The notes under the pieces: model-generated
Told to the model about the DNA's origin: nothing
Databases searched by the model: none
Seen by the model: only the letters and a program-made list of their open reading frames with translations
Origin: Marchantia polymorpha subsp. ruderalis
Taxonomy: Eukaryota > Streptophyta > Marchantiopsida > Marchantiales > Marchantiaceae
Reading direction: 5' to 3'
DNA length: 64,000 nucleotides
Assembly (NCBI GenBank): GCA_037833965.1
Contig: AP031356.1
Coordinates: forward strand, 9,136,501 to 9,200,500
Part shown: positions 48,301 through 59,588 of the stretch, piece after piece
How positions within the stretch are numbered: the first letter of the stretch is position 1
How the letters are laid out: each line of letters begins with the position of its first letter
Translations under genes and position numbers: made by a program

Positions 48301-48744
48301 GGAGATCATGTTTGGTTATCTACAACGAATTTGTCTCTTGTAGGTACACCAAAGTTAAACCCTAGGTTCATTGGTCCATTTTTGGTTTTGAAGCGTGTTG
48401 GTGAAGTGTCATACAAGTTGGAACTTCCGTCACATATGAAAATACATCCGGTATTCAATACATGTGTCACGATTGCGAAAACATGTACCACGAGCTAAAC
48501 ACTTCACTAACCAACCAGCAGCGCCTCCTCTTCCAACCTTGATAGCAGATCATGAGGAGTTTGAGGTAGAAAAGATACTCAAGAAACGTATTCGAGGTCA
48601 TAAGTATCCCAAAGTAGAGTATTTGATTCAATGGAAAGGCTATCCATTATATGATCAACTTGGGAACCAGCTAAAAATTTAGCAAATGCACCTTCGATAG
48701 TTTAGGAGTTTGAACGTATGTGCAACGAGGATATTGCATCTTAA
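45314..48744 (+). pseudogene. Pol of the chromovirus element with chromodomain, frameshifted
   Basis: Protease at about 45450 reads VLIDRGATENFLS, with Arg in place of the Ser/Thr of the D-S/T-G motif. A frame change near 46150 separates it from the reverse transcriptase: [44 protein letters not shown]. RNase H follows ([24 protein letters not shown]), then integrase with H-H-C-C (GHVGVKK...CVACQ) and catalytic D in VTMDLV, D in ITDRGTHF, E in [12 protein letters not shown] at 48205 interrupts the frame. A further frame change near 48460 leads to a chromodomain (EFEVEKILKKRIRG, YLIQWKGYP), itself shifted after YDQ. It could not make a complete polyprotein. Confidence 0.88.
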
Positions 48745-48755
48745 AAGGAGGGAGG
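48743..48755 (+). other. Polypurine tract of the chromovirus element
   Basis: The purine run AAAAGGAGGGAGG ends two bases before the 3' LTR and is a plausible plus-strand primer. Confidence 0.75.
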
Positions 48756-48757
48756 TT

Positions 48758-49167
48758 TGTAACCATCTTTAGTTAGTAAGAACTAAAGTAGAGGTTACTC
48801 TAAATGTTGATGTAGATACTTTAGAGTACACTAGTCGTAGCTGCCACGTCAACGATCCGCGCGCTTGGTAGGTAGAGAGTAGGTGTGCTAGTTGACAGCG
48901 CCACGTCAGCGATCCGTTTGCTTGTTAGGTAAGGATTGAGTGTGTTAGTTGGGAGCGCCACGTCAGTGATCCGTGTGCTTGTTAGGGTTATCCGCCACGT
49001 CATCCATCCACTACAAGTGAGATGGATGGTGGGGATCAAGATCTTATCTCATTGTACTTGTTGGTGAGAGCTATATAAGGGAGAAGAGAACCATTGTTGG
49101 TATCTCTCATCTTCAAAGTTTACATTTCTATCTTCGAGTGAACTTCTCTCTAAACCTTAGTGTTACA
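48758..49167 (+). repeat. 3' LTR of the chromovirus element
   Basis: It pairs with 43540-43949 at the same length of 410 bp, with scattered substitutions only. Confidence 0.93.
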
Positions 49168-49796
49168 GGTAATGACATGTGTTAACCCGTAGCTAAGCTC
49201 TGCATAGCTATAGGTCGAATTTGTTTTGTTAAGTAGACAAATTTATGCATAGGAAGTTCTGTGCAGGGACGGCTGTTCTGTCCATAGAGCGGTGGAGTCT
49301 ACAAAGTGCTTATCAGCCACCATAGTAAGTTGTGCAACTTTTATTAGTCTTTGGACATCTCATCTCAAAAACATCTTGCTTTATTATGTAAACCGAATGC
49401 TGTTGAAAATATAACATCCTTACTTTCAAGGTTTTCAGAGATGACGCTTGTGATATCGAATCATTTTATCATTTGTTGTTCCCATTTTGTGCATCAGTAC
49501 TTGTCTTCGTGAGAGGTTTCTTGAAGATATTGGTGAATTCACATTCAAGTTGTCCTACTTTCGAAGAGGAAGCAGATAATTATATGTATTTTGAATCGGT
49601 GTTTCAGATCGCTATGCTTTTGCTTTAGTAACCATGGTAATGTAGTTGCTTCATTCTGGAACTCAAAATCTACTGATGTCAGTCTAAACTGGATCCTTAA
49701 CGTATGATTTACCTTAACGTATTCATAAAATCACCGTTCTTGGATTCTGGGACGGTCGATCAGTATCTGATTATAATTTTGCTTTTTTTGATACAG
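49168..49796. other. Probable intron or exon-bearing sequence upstream of the metallothionein exon
   Basis: It starts with the second GGTAA target copy. A segment after a TGCATCAG acceptor (49499-49577) reads TCLRERFLEDIGEFTFKLSY and may be an exon of an unrecognised gene. No N-terminal metallothionein exon was found here. Confidence 0.3.
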
Positions 49797-49866
49797 CTTT
49801 GAGGGTGCCAACGAAGGATGCAAGTGCGGTGACAAGTCCTCATGCAACCCTTGCAACTGCAAATGA
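49797..49866 (+). CDS. Last exon of a plant metallothionein-like gene (partial)
   Basis: After a TTTTTTGATACAG acceptor the frame reads FEGANEGCKCGDKSSCNPCN then CK and a stop (TGA 49864-49866). This is the C-terminal metal-binding domain of plant metallothioneins, whose usual pattern is CKCG-x-x-C-x-C-x-PCNC(K). The third Cys of that pattern is Ser here, leaving five. The N-terminal Cys-rich exon was not found nearby. The chromovirus insertion lies about 0.6 kb upstream, so the gene may be interrupted or this may be an orphan exon. Plant metallothioneins bind Cu and Zn in the cytosol. Confidence 0.55.
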
Positions 49867-50609
49867 GAGAGAACACCTCCAAATTATGCTATTTATATTC
49901 CTATAGAACTCTCATGACGAAAACAAGAAGACGTATATAGTACTTTTGTCAAAATTTGGAGATTTATTCTCGAACTCAATGTAGGATCACACTAAACCCT
50001 ACATCACAGAATCCTGTGTATATCTGACGACATAAATAAAGTCAGTAGAAGCATCTGCTGTAAAATTTCTGGTCATAGGTGTGTTGTGTGAACTTACTGC
50101 ATGCTTAAGTGAATTAAGTTGGACCTTGGAGTAAGTACGGAGAGTAGTGAGGACTGATTCGACAGAGGTTTGTAATAGCCAAAAGGGTGGCGAGTTCCAA
50201 ATACAGTTTTTGTCTCATTCGACAGAAGTTGCCAGTTATCAGACGATGTACTCAAAACCTGGCAGAAGTTCCATCAGAGTAGCTCTGCAGAATACGTCTG
50301 CCTATTATATATCAGAAATTTTTCATGTGTCATTTGAGTTTTAGATAATTCACCTTAACTTAGGACAAATATGTCTCTCGTTCTTCTCTAGATTACGGTT
50401 TGCTGACTTTGATAGCTGCTCCCTGATGAGGTCCATGGATACATTCGACAACTCGGAGATGAGAGGGTACTTATCATCCTCAAAAAATAAAGATTTGAAA
50501 AAATACAGAAGAAAAGAGAATTTGAGTCTTGAAAATTAGAGAATGTAAATCGTGCTGGCTTGTCTGGACCATATTTTAGGATCGGACTTGACATTGGGAA
50601 GTTAGATTC
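49867..50609. other. Metallothionein 3' flank and unassigned sequence
   Basis: The 3'UTR of the metallothionein exon probably occupies the first part. Open frames on both strands between 50147 and 50594 have no recognised domain. The minus-strand part next to the lipase relic may hold further decayed lipase exons. Confidence 0.3.
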
Positions 50610-50964
50610 TCAACAAACCGGATCGCTGGAATTGAGGGATTTGTGTCCATGGATCCACTCAACGCCACGAGAGTTTCCAATCCACACGTCAAAGCCTAAA
50701 TCTGCCAGGATGAATGCGAAGGACTCGTTGGGCGCATTTAGAAGCCAGCCCTCAGCACTCTAAAGAAAACAATTATGTTCATCAGATCCGATTACTAGGC
50801 ATTGTAGGAACCGCTTGAATAGAAAGCACAACTTCATTGAGCAAGTTGCTTACCGCCGTAATGCCATGCTAGAGAAAGACAGGTGCTTCTTTGGAACCAA
50901 TAGATCCAGCCAAGCCGTGCGGTATGTGCTGGATTGTGAGCTTGAAGCCGTCATTGGTCTGGAC
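50610..50964 (-). pseudogene. Acid lipase (AB-hydrolase lipase family) fragment, inactivated
   Basis: Two exon-like pieces fit the N-terminal half of plant lysosomal-type acid lipases. 50964-50854 reads VQTNDGFKLTIQHIPHGLAG, then SKEAPVFL, a TAG at 50869-50871 where homologues have Gln, then HGITA and a GTAAGC donor. 50759-50618 reads [45 protein letters not shown] and a possible GTTTGT donor. The nucleophile Ser exon (GHSxG) was not found. The stop and missing exons make this a pseudogene. Confidence 0.6.
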
Positions 50965-51386
50965 CTTCAGTCACATTGATTCATAATTCATCTCACAAAA
51001 TGTCATCTAATTGCTTCCGTTATCTGACTTTCCTCATTGCAAAATGCTCATTTCTAGGCAAGATGTACGATTATAATCAATTAGGTCCTGAGCTATCTAC
51101 ATCCAGCAAAAACTCAAACTATCTCAAAACTGCAGCTAAAAATATGCTAAACGATTATATGCTCTAATATGTGACGATGTTACCAATTATGCAAGTCACA
51201 CAGCCATCTGAGAGCCTATAGGCGCACTAGACGTCCGCCTATGTGACAAAGACAACATTCTGATAATCACACAAAACTTTAAGTGAATCTACTTCGAGAT
51301 TGGACGTGCCTATCAGAGGTCTCATATTGTAAGTTTTAGTGCACATCGAAGAGTTCCAAATCAAATTGTTCTGAACCTTTAGTGTT

Positions 51387-51432
51387 CAGATACAGGTATC
51401 TGACAGATACAGGTATCTGACAGATACAGGTA
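51387..51432. repeat. 17-bp minisatellite, 2.7 units
   Basis: The unit CAGATACAGGTATCTGA is repeated exactly from 51387, 51404 and 51421 (partial). The unit itself contains a TACAGGTATCTG-type near-palindrome. Confidence 0.85.
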
Positions 51433-51475
51433 GAAAAGGGTTCAAGATAGAACTATTTACTGTGTATTCTTCACA

Positions 51476-51804
51476 CGACTTGCTTAGTTTCACAAACTTT
51501 TACAAACGGCCGTACTATATAATATGTTATCATCGTTTGATTACAAATATTACAGTTTGAACACTAGGGATTCCATCTGAGCTATCCCTCTTGCGGTTCA
51601 GTTTTAGTTTTTAGTTCCCGCAACGTTCCAAGACACGACCGCGATCATTGTTACGGCGTAGATCATTGCAACGCAATAGATACAACTTTGCAGCCTCTAC
51701 ACTGACGGCCTCTCTTCTACATGGTTGTTGGAATTTTTATCCGGTTGAGGGTCTCTACATGGTTGCCGGAATGTAGGGTCCGCCGACCCTCCCCGCAAAG
51801 TGCG
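51476..51804 (-). mobile_element. Fragment of a terminal-inverted-repeat element, copy 2
   Basis: Partner of 27837-28270. The 41-bp terminal block (51476-51516) has the same orientation in both copies but the adjoining 280 bp are inverted (51523-51804 against 27992-28270). This copy keeps the end that copy 1 lacks. It breaks off at 51804 in unrelated sequence. Confidence 0.6.
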
Positions 51805-52911
51805 GATGGATGTCCATATGTTCTTATAGTCCATCGCTAGATCCGTCCACCAGAAAGCGGAGCGATCTAGTTCAGTCACTTTGATGTTCCACTAGAAAAT
51901 TGAGTGCCAATGAAAAACCTGCCCGGTTAGCCTGCCCGCACATTCTTCCATCTTTGGTCCAAAGGAGGAGAGTCGCAGCGAAAAGAAGAACTTCCGTCAC
52001 GGGTCACTGCAGGATGACACCTGCCTGGGTCTATGAAGGCCATATATAGGGGCTATGTATAAGTTTGTGCAGCTAAACCCGTCCGAGCGTCTAGAGGGTT
52101 CAGATGTATATATGTTCAGAGCTGTAGAGCCTTTGTCACAACTATACTTGAAAAGTATCTATCCTATAGCACATACATCTTCGTATGTGAACACTATCAC
52201 ATAAAAGCCCTTCAACCCGCGAGGATGACCAGAGGCTTGAATGCTAGTGCACAAGTACCACTGGCCTGGCTAGGCGCTACTCTAGGCTCGACTCAGCCTG
52301 ATGACTGCCCCGCCGCGCTCATTCTGCTACTGGTGAAGTCATCCAAGTGATCTAACTGGTTACTTCCTCTCTGGTGTCTCTCTTCACGAATTGGGGAATT
52401 GACTTTGAGGGCGGGCCTATGATAACTTTCTTTCGTGGCCACCTGTCATGTTACTCAATGTGTCCAAACGAGAAGATTTATTCCTTTAAGAATGTGGGTT
52501 AAGTTACATTTGATTATGATGCTTTACTAACTATTCACTTGAAAAATGTTACCTTCAATAGACTAATGATCATGGTTTCAGAATGACATAACCAATGAAA
52601 AAATTTATGACTCATTTGTTCATAAAATGTTATGATATACTCATATCATGACTCGAAGGATATACTCATTTGTTCCAATAACCCTTCTCAATTCGTATCT
52701 TGGTCATGGTGGGGATTTTACTTGTAGAGCTTTTATAGTAATAATACTTTATCTATCCACAGGAAGGAACAAGTGAGTTCAGTGAGGAGAAGTTTTACCA
52801 TAAGACTCTATTATATACCAAGTGTTTTACTGTTCCGGTGATAGCAAAATAAGTTGAAACGTTTTAAAAACAACCCCCTTTTTCAAGCACTTGTGATAGA
52901 CACTAAAGTCA
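51805..52911. other. Unassigned stretch
   Basis: GC-richer until about 52450, then AT-rich. It has short open frames only and I recognise nothing in it. Confidence 0.4.
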
Positions 52912-53181
52912 TCAGCTTGCCATATCCGTTTGGTACACTTCTTTGTTGGAGAATATGTTTCCATTTTCTACATGAAGTAGATGCTTCTCACCCACATCTT
53001 TCGTGAGAAATTCATCATCATGGTTCTCATTCTCCAACAATGATACTGCAGAATAATTTATCTTGTGTCGCTCAGCGTCTATATATCTTTCAGGAGTATT
53101 GATTCTCTCACAGTGCTCAAGAAGATAAGTCAAAATCACTGCCAATAGAGCGAAGATATGTGAGAGGATCTTCATGATCAT
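52912..53181 (-). CDS. Hypothetical small secreted protein
   Basis: An 89-residue frame opens MIMKILSHIFALLAVILTYL, a basic start followed by a hydrophobic segment like a signal peptide. It continues as a polar, acidic mature part (HCERINTPERYIDAERHKIN, ENENHDDEFLTKD). Apart from the Cys in HCERI there are no cysteines, so it is not a Cys-rich peptide. No family is recognised. The upstream DNA holds a 90-bp tandem array and a TATATATAT stretch. It may be a lineage-specific secreted peptide or a chance ORF. Confidence 0.35.
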   Translation of the reverse strand: MIMKILSHIFALLAVILTYLLEHCERINTPERYIDAERHKINYSAVSLLENENHDDEFLTKDVGEKHLLHVENGNIFSNKEVYQTDMAS

Positions 53182-53364
53182 GTATGGTGTTTAACTAGCT
53201 GAAGGAGGAAATGAGGCATACAACATATCTGAGAATTACAAAAGTATGACTTCTCAAGAGATGGAGTAGAAAGTATGGGGAACATCCCAATTCCAGTACC
53301 TCTCAATCATTTGATTAACTAGTAGAAGATGATACGAAATAAGATATAAATGCTCCAAAAATGT

Positions 53365-53724
53365 AAGTTTGAGCTTCATCACAACTCTACATCTTCAGGC
53401 ATTAAAACCATAGTATATACAAGGGTTTCTTTCATTACTAAGTTCCAACACATGAAGTTTGAGTTTCCTCACAACTCTACCTCTTCAGAAAATTGAACAA
53501 GAGTAGATCTTAGTGTCTTTTCCATGATCTAGTTACAACATACCAAGTTTGATTTTCATCACAACTCTACAGCTTGAGAAATTTGCAGAGTATATATAAA
53601 TAAAGTCTCTTTCATAACAAATTTCTAGCAAGTGAAGTTTGACTTACTGCAACCAAGAAGTTGACCTTTAGCTTCTTTCGCACACAAGCCATATATATAT
53701 AAAGTATGTAAGAACTTGCGAATT
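53365..53724. repeat. Tandem repeat with exact 90-bp period, three full units and a partial fourth
   Basis: Units start at 53365, 53455, 53545 and 53635, each with AAGTTTGA, then C/TTTC-TCACAACTCTAC (lost in the fourth). Substitutions are common but the spacing is exactly 90 bp, so indels have balanced or been avoided. The array lies 180-540 bp upstream of the minus-strand secreted-protein-like ORF. Confidence 0.75.
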
Positions 53725-54544
53725 GGTGTGATGGTGAGAAATGTTGTACAAATAGCAACACATAAATAAATCATGAATGACACACTATTCTTCTTATTCA
53801 AAACATAAGTACAAACTTAAGTAATCTATTACTACAAGAAAACTTGAAAAGATTTTATGCAAAAAAATTATAATATATATTACCAAGAATGTATTTATTC
53901 TAATCTCTTTTATAATAATTATTTATTTTTTTGAGAATTAGGATACCAACATATTTATGATATTTTGAATTAGTTTAAAATGTTTGATAGAATTGATCAT
54001 CTAAACACTTAGAAATCAAAATATATACAAAATAACAAGCTATCAAATAAAATTTTAATTATTGAATATAAAGTATATGTAGAAAATTGGAAATGAATAA
54101 GCCAATTTTTAATACAGTAGATTTAAAATATATTCTTGGTATTTGCAGTACTACCTCTCGCTAAGCATGTCTATGGATTGGGATTCCCTCTCATTATGCA
54201 TGGAAAATCTTGAAATTCACGAAGTCAGTAGATAAGGAATTAGGGTAGCGTTAGGGATATTTTGTGTTAAGCATAATGTATACAAGTATAAGACTGGATT
54301 TTATTGTGAATATGCTTAACGTCAGGTTATTCCAAGACAGAACTTGTGGCTTTCATAGGCCACAATCCCATGGATCTAACATATAAATACACAAAATATC
54401 AATGTCTAGCTGCACTATTATTGACTCCCATCCTTGCTCAGTATTAATCCACACACATTCGGATGCGCACAGCTTCATGGAGGTGGATTGAAGGATGTCA
54501 AAGATATCAAATGATCACATTCTCGATGAGCCTCCCCTACTAAT
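53725..54544. other. AT-rich spacer
   Basis: No gene or repeat is recognised. It becomes less AT-rich towards the transposase relic. Confidence 0.45.
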
Positions 54545-56211
54545 TTGAGCGGTCCGCTCCCTATACCTTCAGGCGCCAATTCTGATCTTGAACATGTTAA
54601 ATCTTCTTTTGGCAAAGTTCAAAAACATCCCCATATCTTAATAATAGTAGCCGTAGCCAAGCCATTTCAGCATCACGATCTTACTCTGTATGATAAGTTG
54701 CGCATACTTGACTTCATGGACGAACATGATAAGGGTTTGAGTCATAAGCAAGTTGTCAAGAAATTCCACGCCGAGTTTCTAAAATTAACCCAGTCATTGA
54801 TAAATTGGATGATCAAGGAGGCCGAGAAACTACACAATGTAAAGAGAAAGTATCTTGGTGTATTGTTTTACAAGCGTTCTTGAAAAGTAACATTTCATGA
54901 GCTTGAAGATGCGTTGAAGCTGAGGTTTGAACGGGCAATGTCTTGAGGTGTTGAAGATGTGGTTTGAGCGGGCAATGGCTTGAGGTGTTGAAGATGACAA
55001 GTGATATTCTTTGAATCAAGACGCAACGATTTGCGATAAATTTGGGAGATCTGATAGAAGATAGGTTGAAGTTCTTGAACGCTGGTTTGATGCTTTCAAG
55101 CAGAGGCATGAGATTAAGCAATACCGCTTGCATGGTGAAGCTGCTTCAATTTCCACTAAAAATGTTGAGGCTGCACTTAAACAAATGCATGAGATAACAA
55201 ATAAATATGCTACACTTGACATCTACAATAAGGACAAAATTGAGCTTTACCATCAGATGCCATCGTACAAAACACTTGCAACAATGCAGATGTCGGGCAC
55301 AAAGGGTGACAAGACTCGAATTACCCTAGCAATGTGCGCAAATGCAAATGGATTAGATATCATACAACCTCTATGTCTTGGCCATGCTCTTCAATCGCAA
55401 TGTTTTAAGAAGAAGGATGGAACCGACCTTGGCTTTGAATATGCTTATAACATGAAGGCGTGGATGATAGGCTCGGTTTTCCAAAAATGGCTTGATGACT
55501 TCAATCAAGATATGAGGAGACAAGTTCGTCACATTGCTCTCCTTGTCGACAATGCACCTTCTCACATCTTCGACCCCAAAAAAACTGTTCCACATTACAA
55601 TTTACTTTCTTGAACCAAACATGATATTTCATATTCAACCAATGGATGTTGGGATCATCAAGACCTTTGAAGCTAATTATCGATGCTTTTACATCATATG
55701 AGCACTTGATTGCAACAACTAAGGACTTGAAGACATTTACTTTATTGAGCAGCTCGAAGCCATGCGACTCTGCTTACGAGCTTGGAATTGAGTTAATCAG
55801 CAAACCGTCACAAACTATTGGCGTCACTCCGACATTCATCCTACGAATATTTCATCATCCATGCCGACTTCAGGTTTATATCAAGCTATTTCAAAATTGC
55901 AAGTTACTTTGAACAAAGTTTTGGTATTAGGTGCAATTGCAAGCAAGCAAGTTCCGATAGCATATGATTGCCTAATATACCAGATGAGAAGATAATTGAG
56001 GAGGAATGATCAAAGAAGGATATTATTCATCAAGCTCGTACCAACACTTTGGAAGTTGCGGGAGAAGTTATTGAGGAGTTGGAGGAACCAACACGACAGC
56101 CTAAGCCGTTCATCTCGCTATCAGAGGCATGTAATGCAATTTCTAGATTGGACCGTCTCTTTCAAACTCGGATGGAATGAGAAGATACATGCAATGCTTC
56201 ATTATATTTGA
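54545..56211 (+). pseudogene. Pogo/Tigger-type (CENP-B-like, DDE_1) transposase relic
   Basis: The N-terminal piece holds a CENP-B/pogo-like helix-turn-helix region: LTLYDKLRILDFMDEHDKGL, SHKQVVKKFHAEFLKLTQ. After frame changes and stops (54884 to ~55080) a second piece holds a DDE_1 core: FKQRHEIKQYRLHGEAASIS, first acidic block NKDKIELYHQMPS (~55235), GTKGDKTRITLAMCANANG, second D in LLVDNAPSH (~55550). After another break comes the third in FHIQPMDVGIIKTFEANYR (~55645). Later frames (to 56211) are broken. This is the order of Tigger/jerky-type transposases. No terminal repeats were identified. Confidence 0.65.
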
Positions 56212-56489
56212 AGTGATCTTAGATGGAAAATAAACAAAAAACTCGAGCAACAAGATCTCAAGTCATTCTTTACAGTAGTTGAGACTTCGAATAAGTCTTA
56301 GACACTAAAATGAACAACAGAAATGTATTTTACAACCTTTTTTATTGATAGTTTAACCTCTCTTTTGTCTTGCATATCCTCCCAATAAGGATCATCTTTG
56401 ATGTCCACCAAAGACGATTTTAAAGGGAGATATGAATATATAATGCATAGATGCCAAATCATTATTGCATAGAATAAATAGAGATTATT

Positions 56490-56920
56490 CAATCATGTCT
56501 AATTAGTTCCGAACTAAATAGAAATTATTGAAAGTAGATTTATGATTACAAATGATTACATTATAGTGGAATATATATAGTTGTCATACAACGATCCTTA
56601 TGCTTGATAGTTAAAGAATAAATTTATTTGTATAAATATTCATATACATAAGCATTTGTACACTTCAACTATTGATCTACTTGTTAGATAAAGATTGAGT
56701 GTGTTAGAACAACATGTCAACAATCTGTGTGATCATTATGTGTATTATCCATGTCATGAATTCATTAGAAGTGGAATGAATGGAAGAAGAAACAATTTAT
56801 CTTCTCATACATATTTGAAATATCTATATAATGAAGAAAAACATTGGTGAATGTATCTCTCATCTTTAGTACTTAAATATCATCTTCAAATAAGTTTCAC
56901 TTCTAAATCCTAGTGTTACA
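56490..56920 (+). repeat. Decayed solo LTR of the chromovirus family
   Basis: The sequence follows the 410-bp chromovirus LTR from its CTTTAGTTAG region to its TAGTGTTACA end. Matches include AGTTGTCATACAACGATCC, CTTGTTAGATAAAGATTGAG, TATCTCTCATCTTTAG and the TATA region CTATATAA. Many CpG-containing positions are now TG or CA (GCCACGTCA has become CCATGTCAT). No internal retrotransposon sequence follows, so it is a solo LTR. The left border is approximate. Confidence 0.7.
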
Positions 56921-59588
56921 ATAAGTAAAAGTAAATCCATTCTAGATTTCTTGTCTCTTTGAATATTTGTTTCATCTTTTCATAAAATCCTCTCTTAATT
57001 TATGGAATTACAAGTGTACTTCAATTTTAACTATCAACATAATGATAACAATACTTTGCTAAAAGTTGTAATAACTAAGCTAATTGTGATTAAAATTTTG
57101 TTTAAATATGCAGTTAATTATCACTTATTACTTCGAGTCTTAAGGTTATTAATGTGAAACACATGGACTTCAGGTCTCATTTATCATATATGCAATTTCT
57201 TTCTTATAAGAAGACAAACTAATCAAGATTGATAATAAATTCCGTAGAACTCATGGATTTATCAAAATTATTGTTTTAATAGTTTAAAGAGATACTATGT
57301 TACTTTGCAGGTTTTGTATAAAAAAAGCAAATAAAGTTTATTAGATTATAGATATTTATATTTAATTTTACTTTATCATGTTTCTATTATGTTTTAAGTC
57401 TAATGAATTAAAATCTAAATATTGTTTCATGTCAAGTTTCTTTTTAAAACTTTTTGCAGGGTAATTATATAAATTATGGCTATTAAAATTCTCACGACAT
57501 AATTTAAAATATTGCAATGAAATCAACTCAAATTATCTTAATTCTTGTTGATAAAGTTAAATTAATGCTCACTATGTAATTGAATTCACTTAAGTTTTCC
57601 ATGGCACAAATCAGAATTTTTATTGAGTAAAACATTCATGTTTTTGTGATACTAGTTCATGATAATATACCACGTTCTTGAAATATTTTCATTTTTATTT
57701 TTCAATATAATATTTTGAAATTTTGTCATGATTTTTCTTACAAAGACTAGAAAAAAATATAAATTCAATAATTAATAAAAATTAACATAAAGTGAAATTT
57801 AAAATAGAATAAAATTGCCTCGAAAGTATTTTTTATATTTTTCAATCAAAAAATGAAAATAAAATAAATATTTCTACATCTTTATAATCATGTTATATTT
57901 TTTTAAATTTAAAAAATAGATGAATAGTTTTTTAAAATATGAATCAATTCAGAATGTACTAATTATTATTTCTGTATCAAAAGATTTGATCTCTTGACAT
58001 GATAAATTCATTCACATATTTATTTTTATATGAATCCAATTTCCAAAAATTTTATTTAAAAATTATTTAAAATAATTTCATTTTTTAGATTTGAATTTTT
58101 TTTTCTCATGATTATCAAAACAACACATTTTATTCACTTTCAACTATCATCTTTCAGTTTTGTAATTTATATTTCCTTACTAAACAAGACATAAAGTTGG
58201 TTTCAAGAGTCTAAAAGTTGTCATAGAAACTACAATGAAGAGTTTGAAAGTAGTATATCATTAAATAGTATAAAAAATAGTTCCAAAGTGATAATTGAGT
58301 TGTTTAAGAGAGTGCGAAATTGATGATAAAGTTTAAAATAGTAAAAATGTAATTACAATCCATATAAAATGTTTGATTTAAAATATAAAAGTCACGTACA
58401 AGGTGTAAGGATACATTGTAGTATAGTAACACAACTTTTGGCTCAATTATGTGAATTAAGAAGCTTACTGTTTCAATTCGATTTTTATTGATATTAATTT
58501 TTTTGAATAGTATTGATTAAAATATGATTAATTAAAAAATATATGTTTTCTCTAGTATTTGAAATTTTATGAAAATTTTTTGAAAATAAGAATGAAAAAA
58601 TTATCAAGTTCAAACCTCAAGCATTCAAAAATTTGAAAATGCTATATAGATTTTAGAAATATCAGTAAAAACTCAATTGATTATTTTGTTAAGAAAATAA
58701 CTTTAACATGATAATATAAATAAAAGAGTTTTTTAATAGAATAAAACCAAGAAAAAAAGATATTTTAAATAATGCAGAAAAATATATCAATCATTTTTAT
58801 CATGTAAAAAGAAAATTCACATTGGCTTTTGTGTTAACCAGTAGATGCAGAAAAATACCCAGACAAAATCAATGACAGAGTATGCACAAAGACAATAACA
58901 CTTAACGTTTTCAAAGACAAGACCTTATATCATTATCCATATAGCTAGTTATCACTCACTTTGGGTTAATTATACCTCACCCTACTGAACAGAGCTTTGT
59001 GATCGGTCAGAGCTATCCCTATGTTTACTACAGCTCATTGATATAATCTTGGGGGCAGAAAGAAAAGCTAATTGTACACATTAATTTAGTATGAATAATA
59101 ATTAGACCAAACTGAATGATAACTAAGGGCTCCTTAAAAGTAATATCATTTTTCTATCATTATTACATACTATTACAAAATCTTTATAATACTATACAAT
59201 CGTATTATGTTTTATTATTGTGGGTATGCTTACATACCCACAATAAATAATCAATGTTATACTATATCATTACTATTTTGACTGCCATGCTATTCGAAAC
59301 TAGACCATCCTATCATTTGGTTTGTTGACTTTCAGATTTATGGAACATGCAGATAGTTTGTTTCAATATTAAATTATTTTTTAGGTAAAAAAATCCCATT
59401 ATACCTCTCTTGATTGTAGTGTTATCGAAATTAAATGTAAATTTCAGATTGTGACTTAGGATATGATCCTTAGTATGACTTAGGATAAAAAATTGTCATG
59501 ACACAGAAATATGTAAGTTATTGAATCTGTACTGAAATCACAAAGTCATGAACTTTCAAATTTTGCACCTAATGATTGCAAGATAATT
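56921..59588. other. AT-rich block without recognisable genes
   Basis: Very AT-rich, like 9.3-19.8 kb, with only short open frames. A short hairpin lies at 59215-59246. From about 58,800 composition becomes more mixed, but nothing is recognised. Confidence 0.45.
59215..59246. repeat. Perfect 14-bp inverted repeat, 4-nt loop
   Basis: TTATTGTGGGTATG and its exact reverse complement are separated by CTTA. The setting is AT-rich; possibly the centre of a small foldback element. Confidence 0.75.

Larger units (their letters stand above)
43540..49167 (+). mobile_element. Ty3/gypsy chromovirus-type LTR retrotransposon, 5.6 kb, defective
   Basis: LTRs of 410 bp (43540-43949 and 48758-49167; about 12 differences by eye) start TGTAAC and end TTACA. 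A perfect initiator-Met primer site follows the first LTR, and a polypurine tract precedes the second. The internal region encodes gag, protease, reverse transcriptase, RNase H, integrase and a C-terminal chromodomain, the chromovirus order. A five-base target duplication GGTAA flanks the element (43535-43539 and 49168-49172). Stops and frame changes disable it. A strongly decayed solo LTR of the same family is at 56490-56920. Confidence 0.93.
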
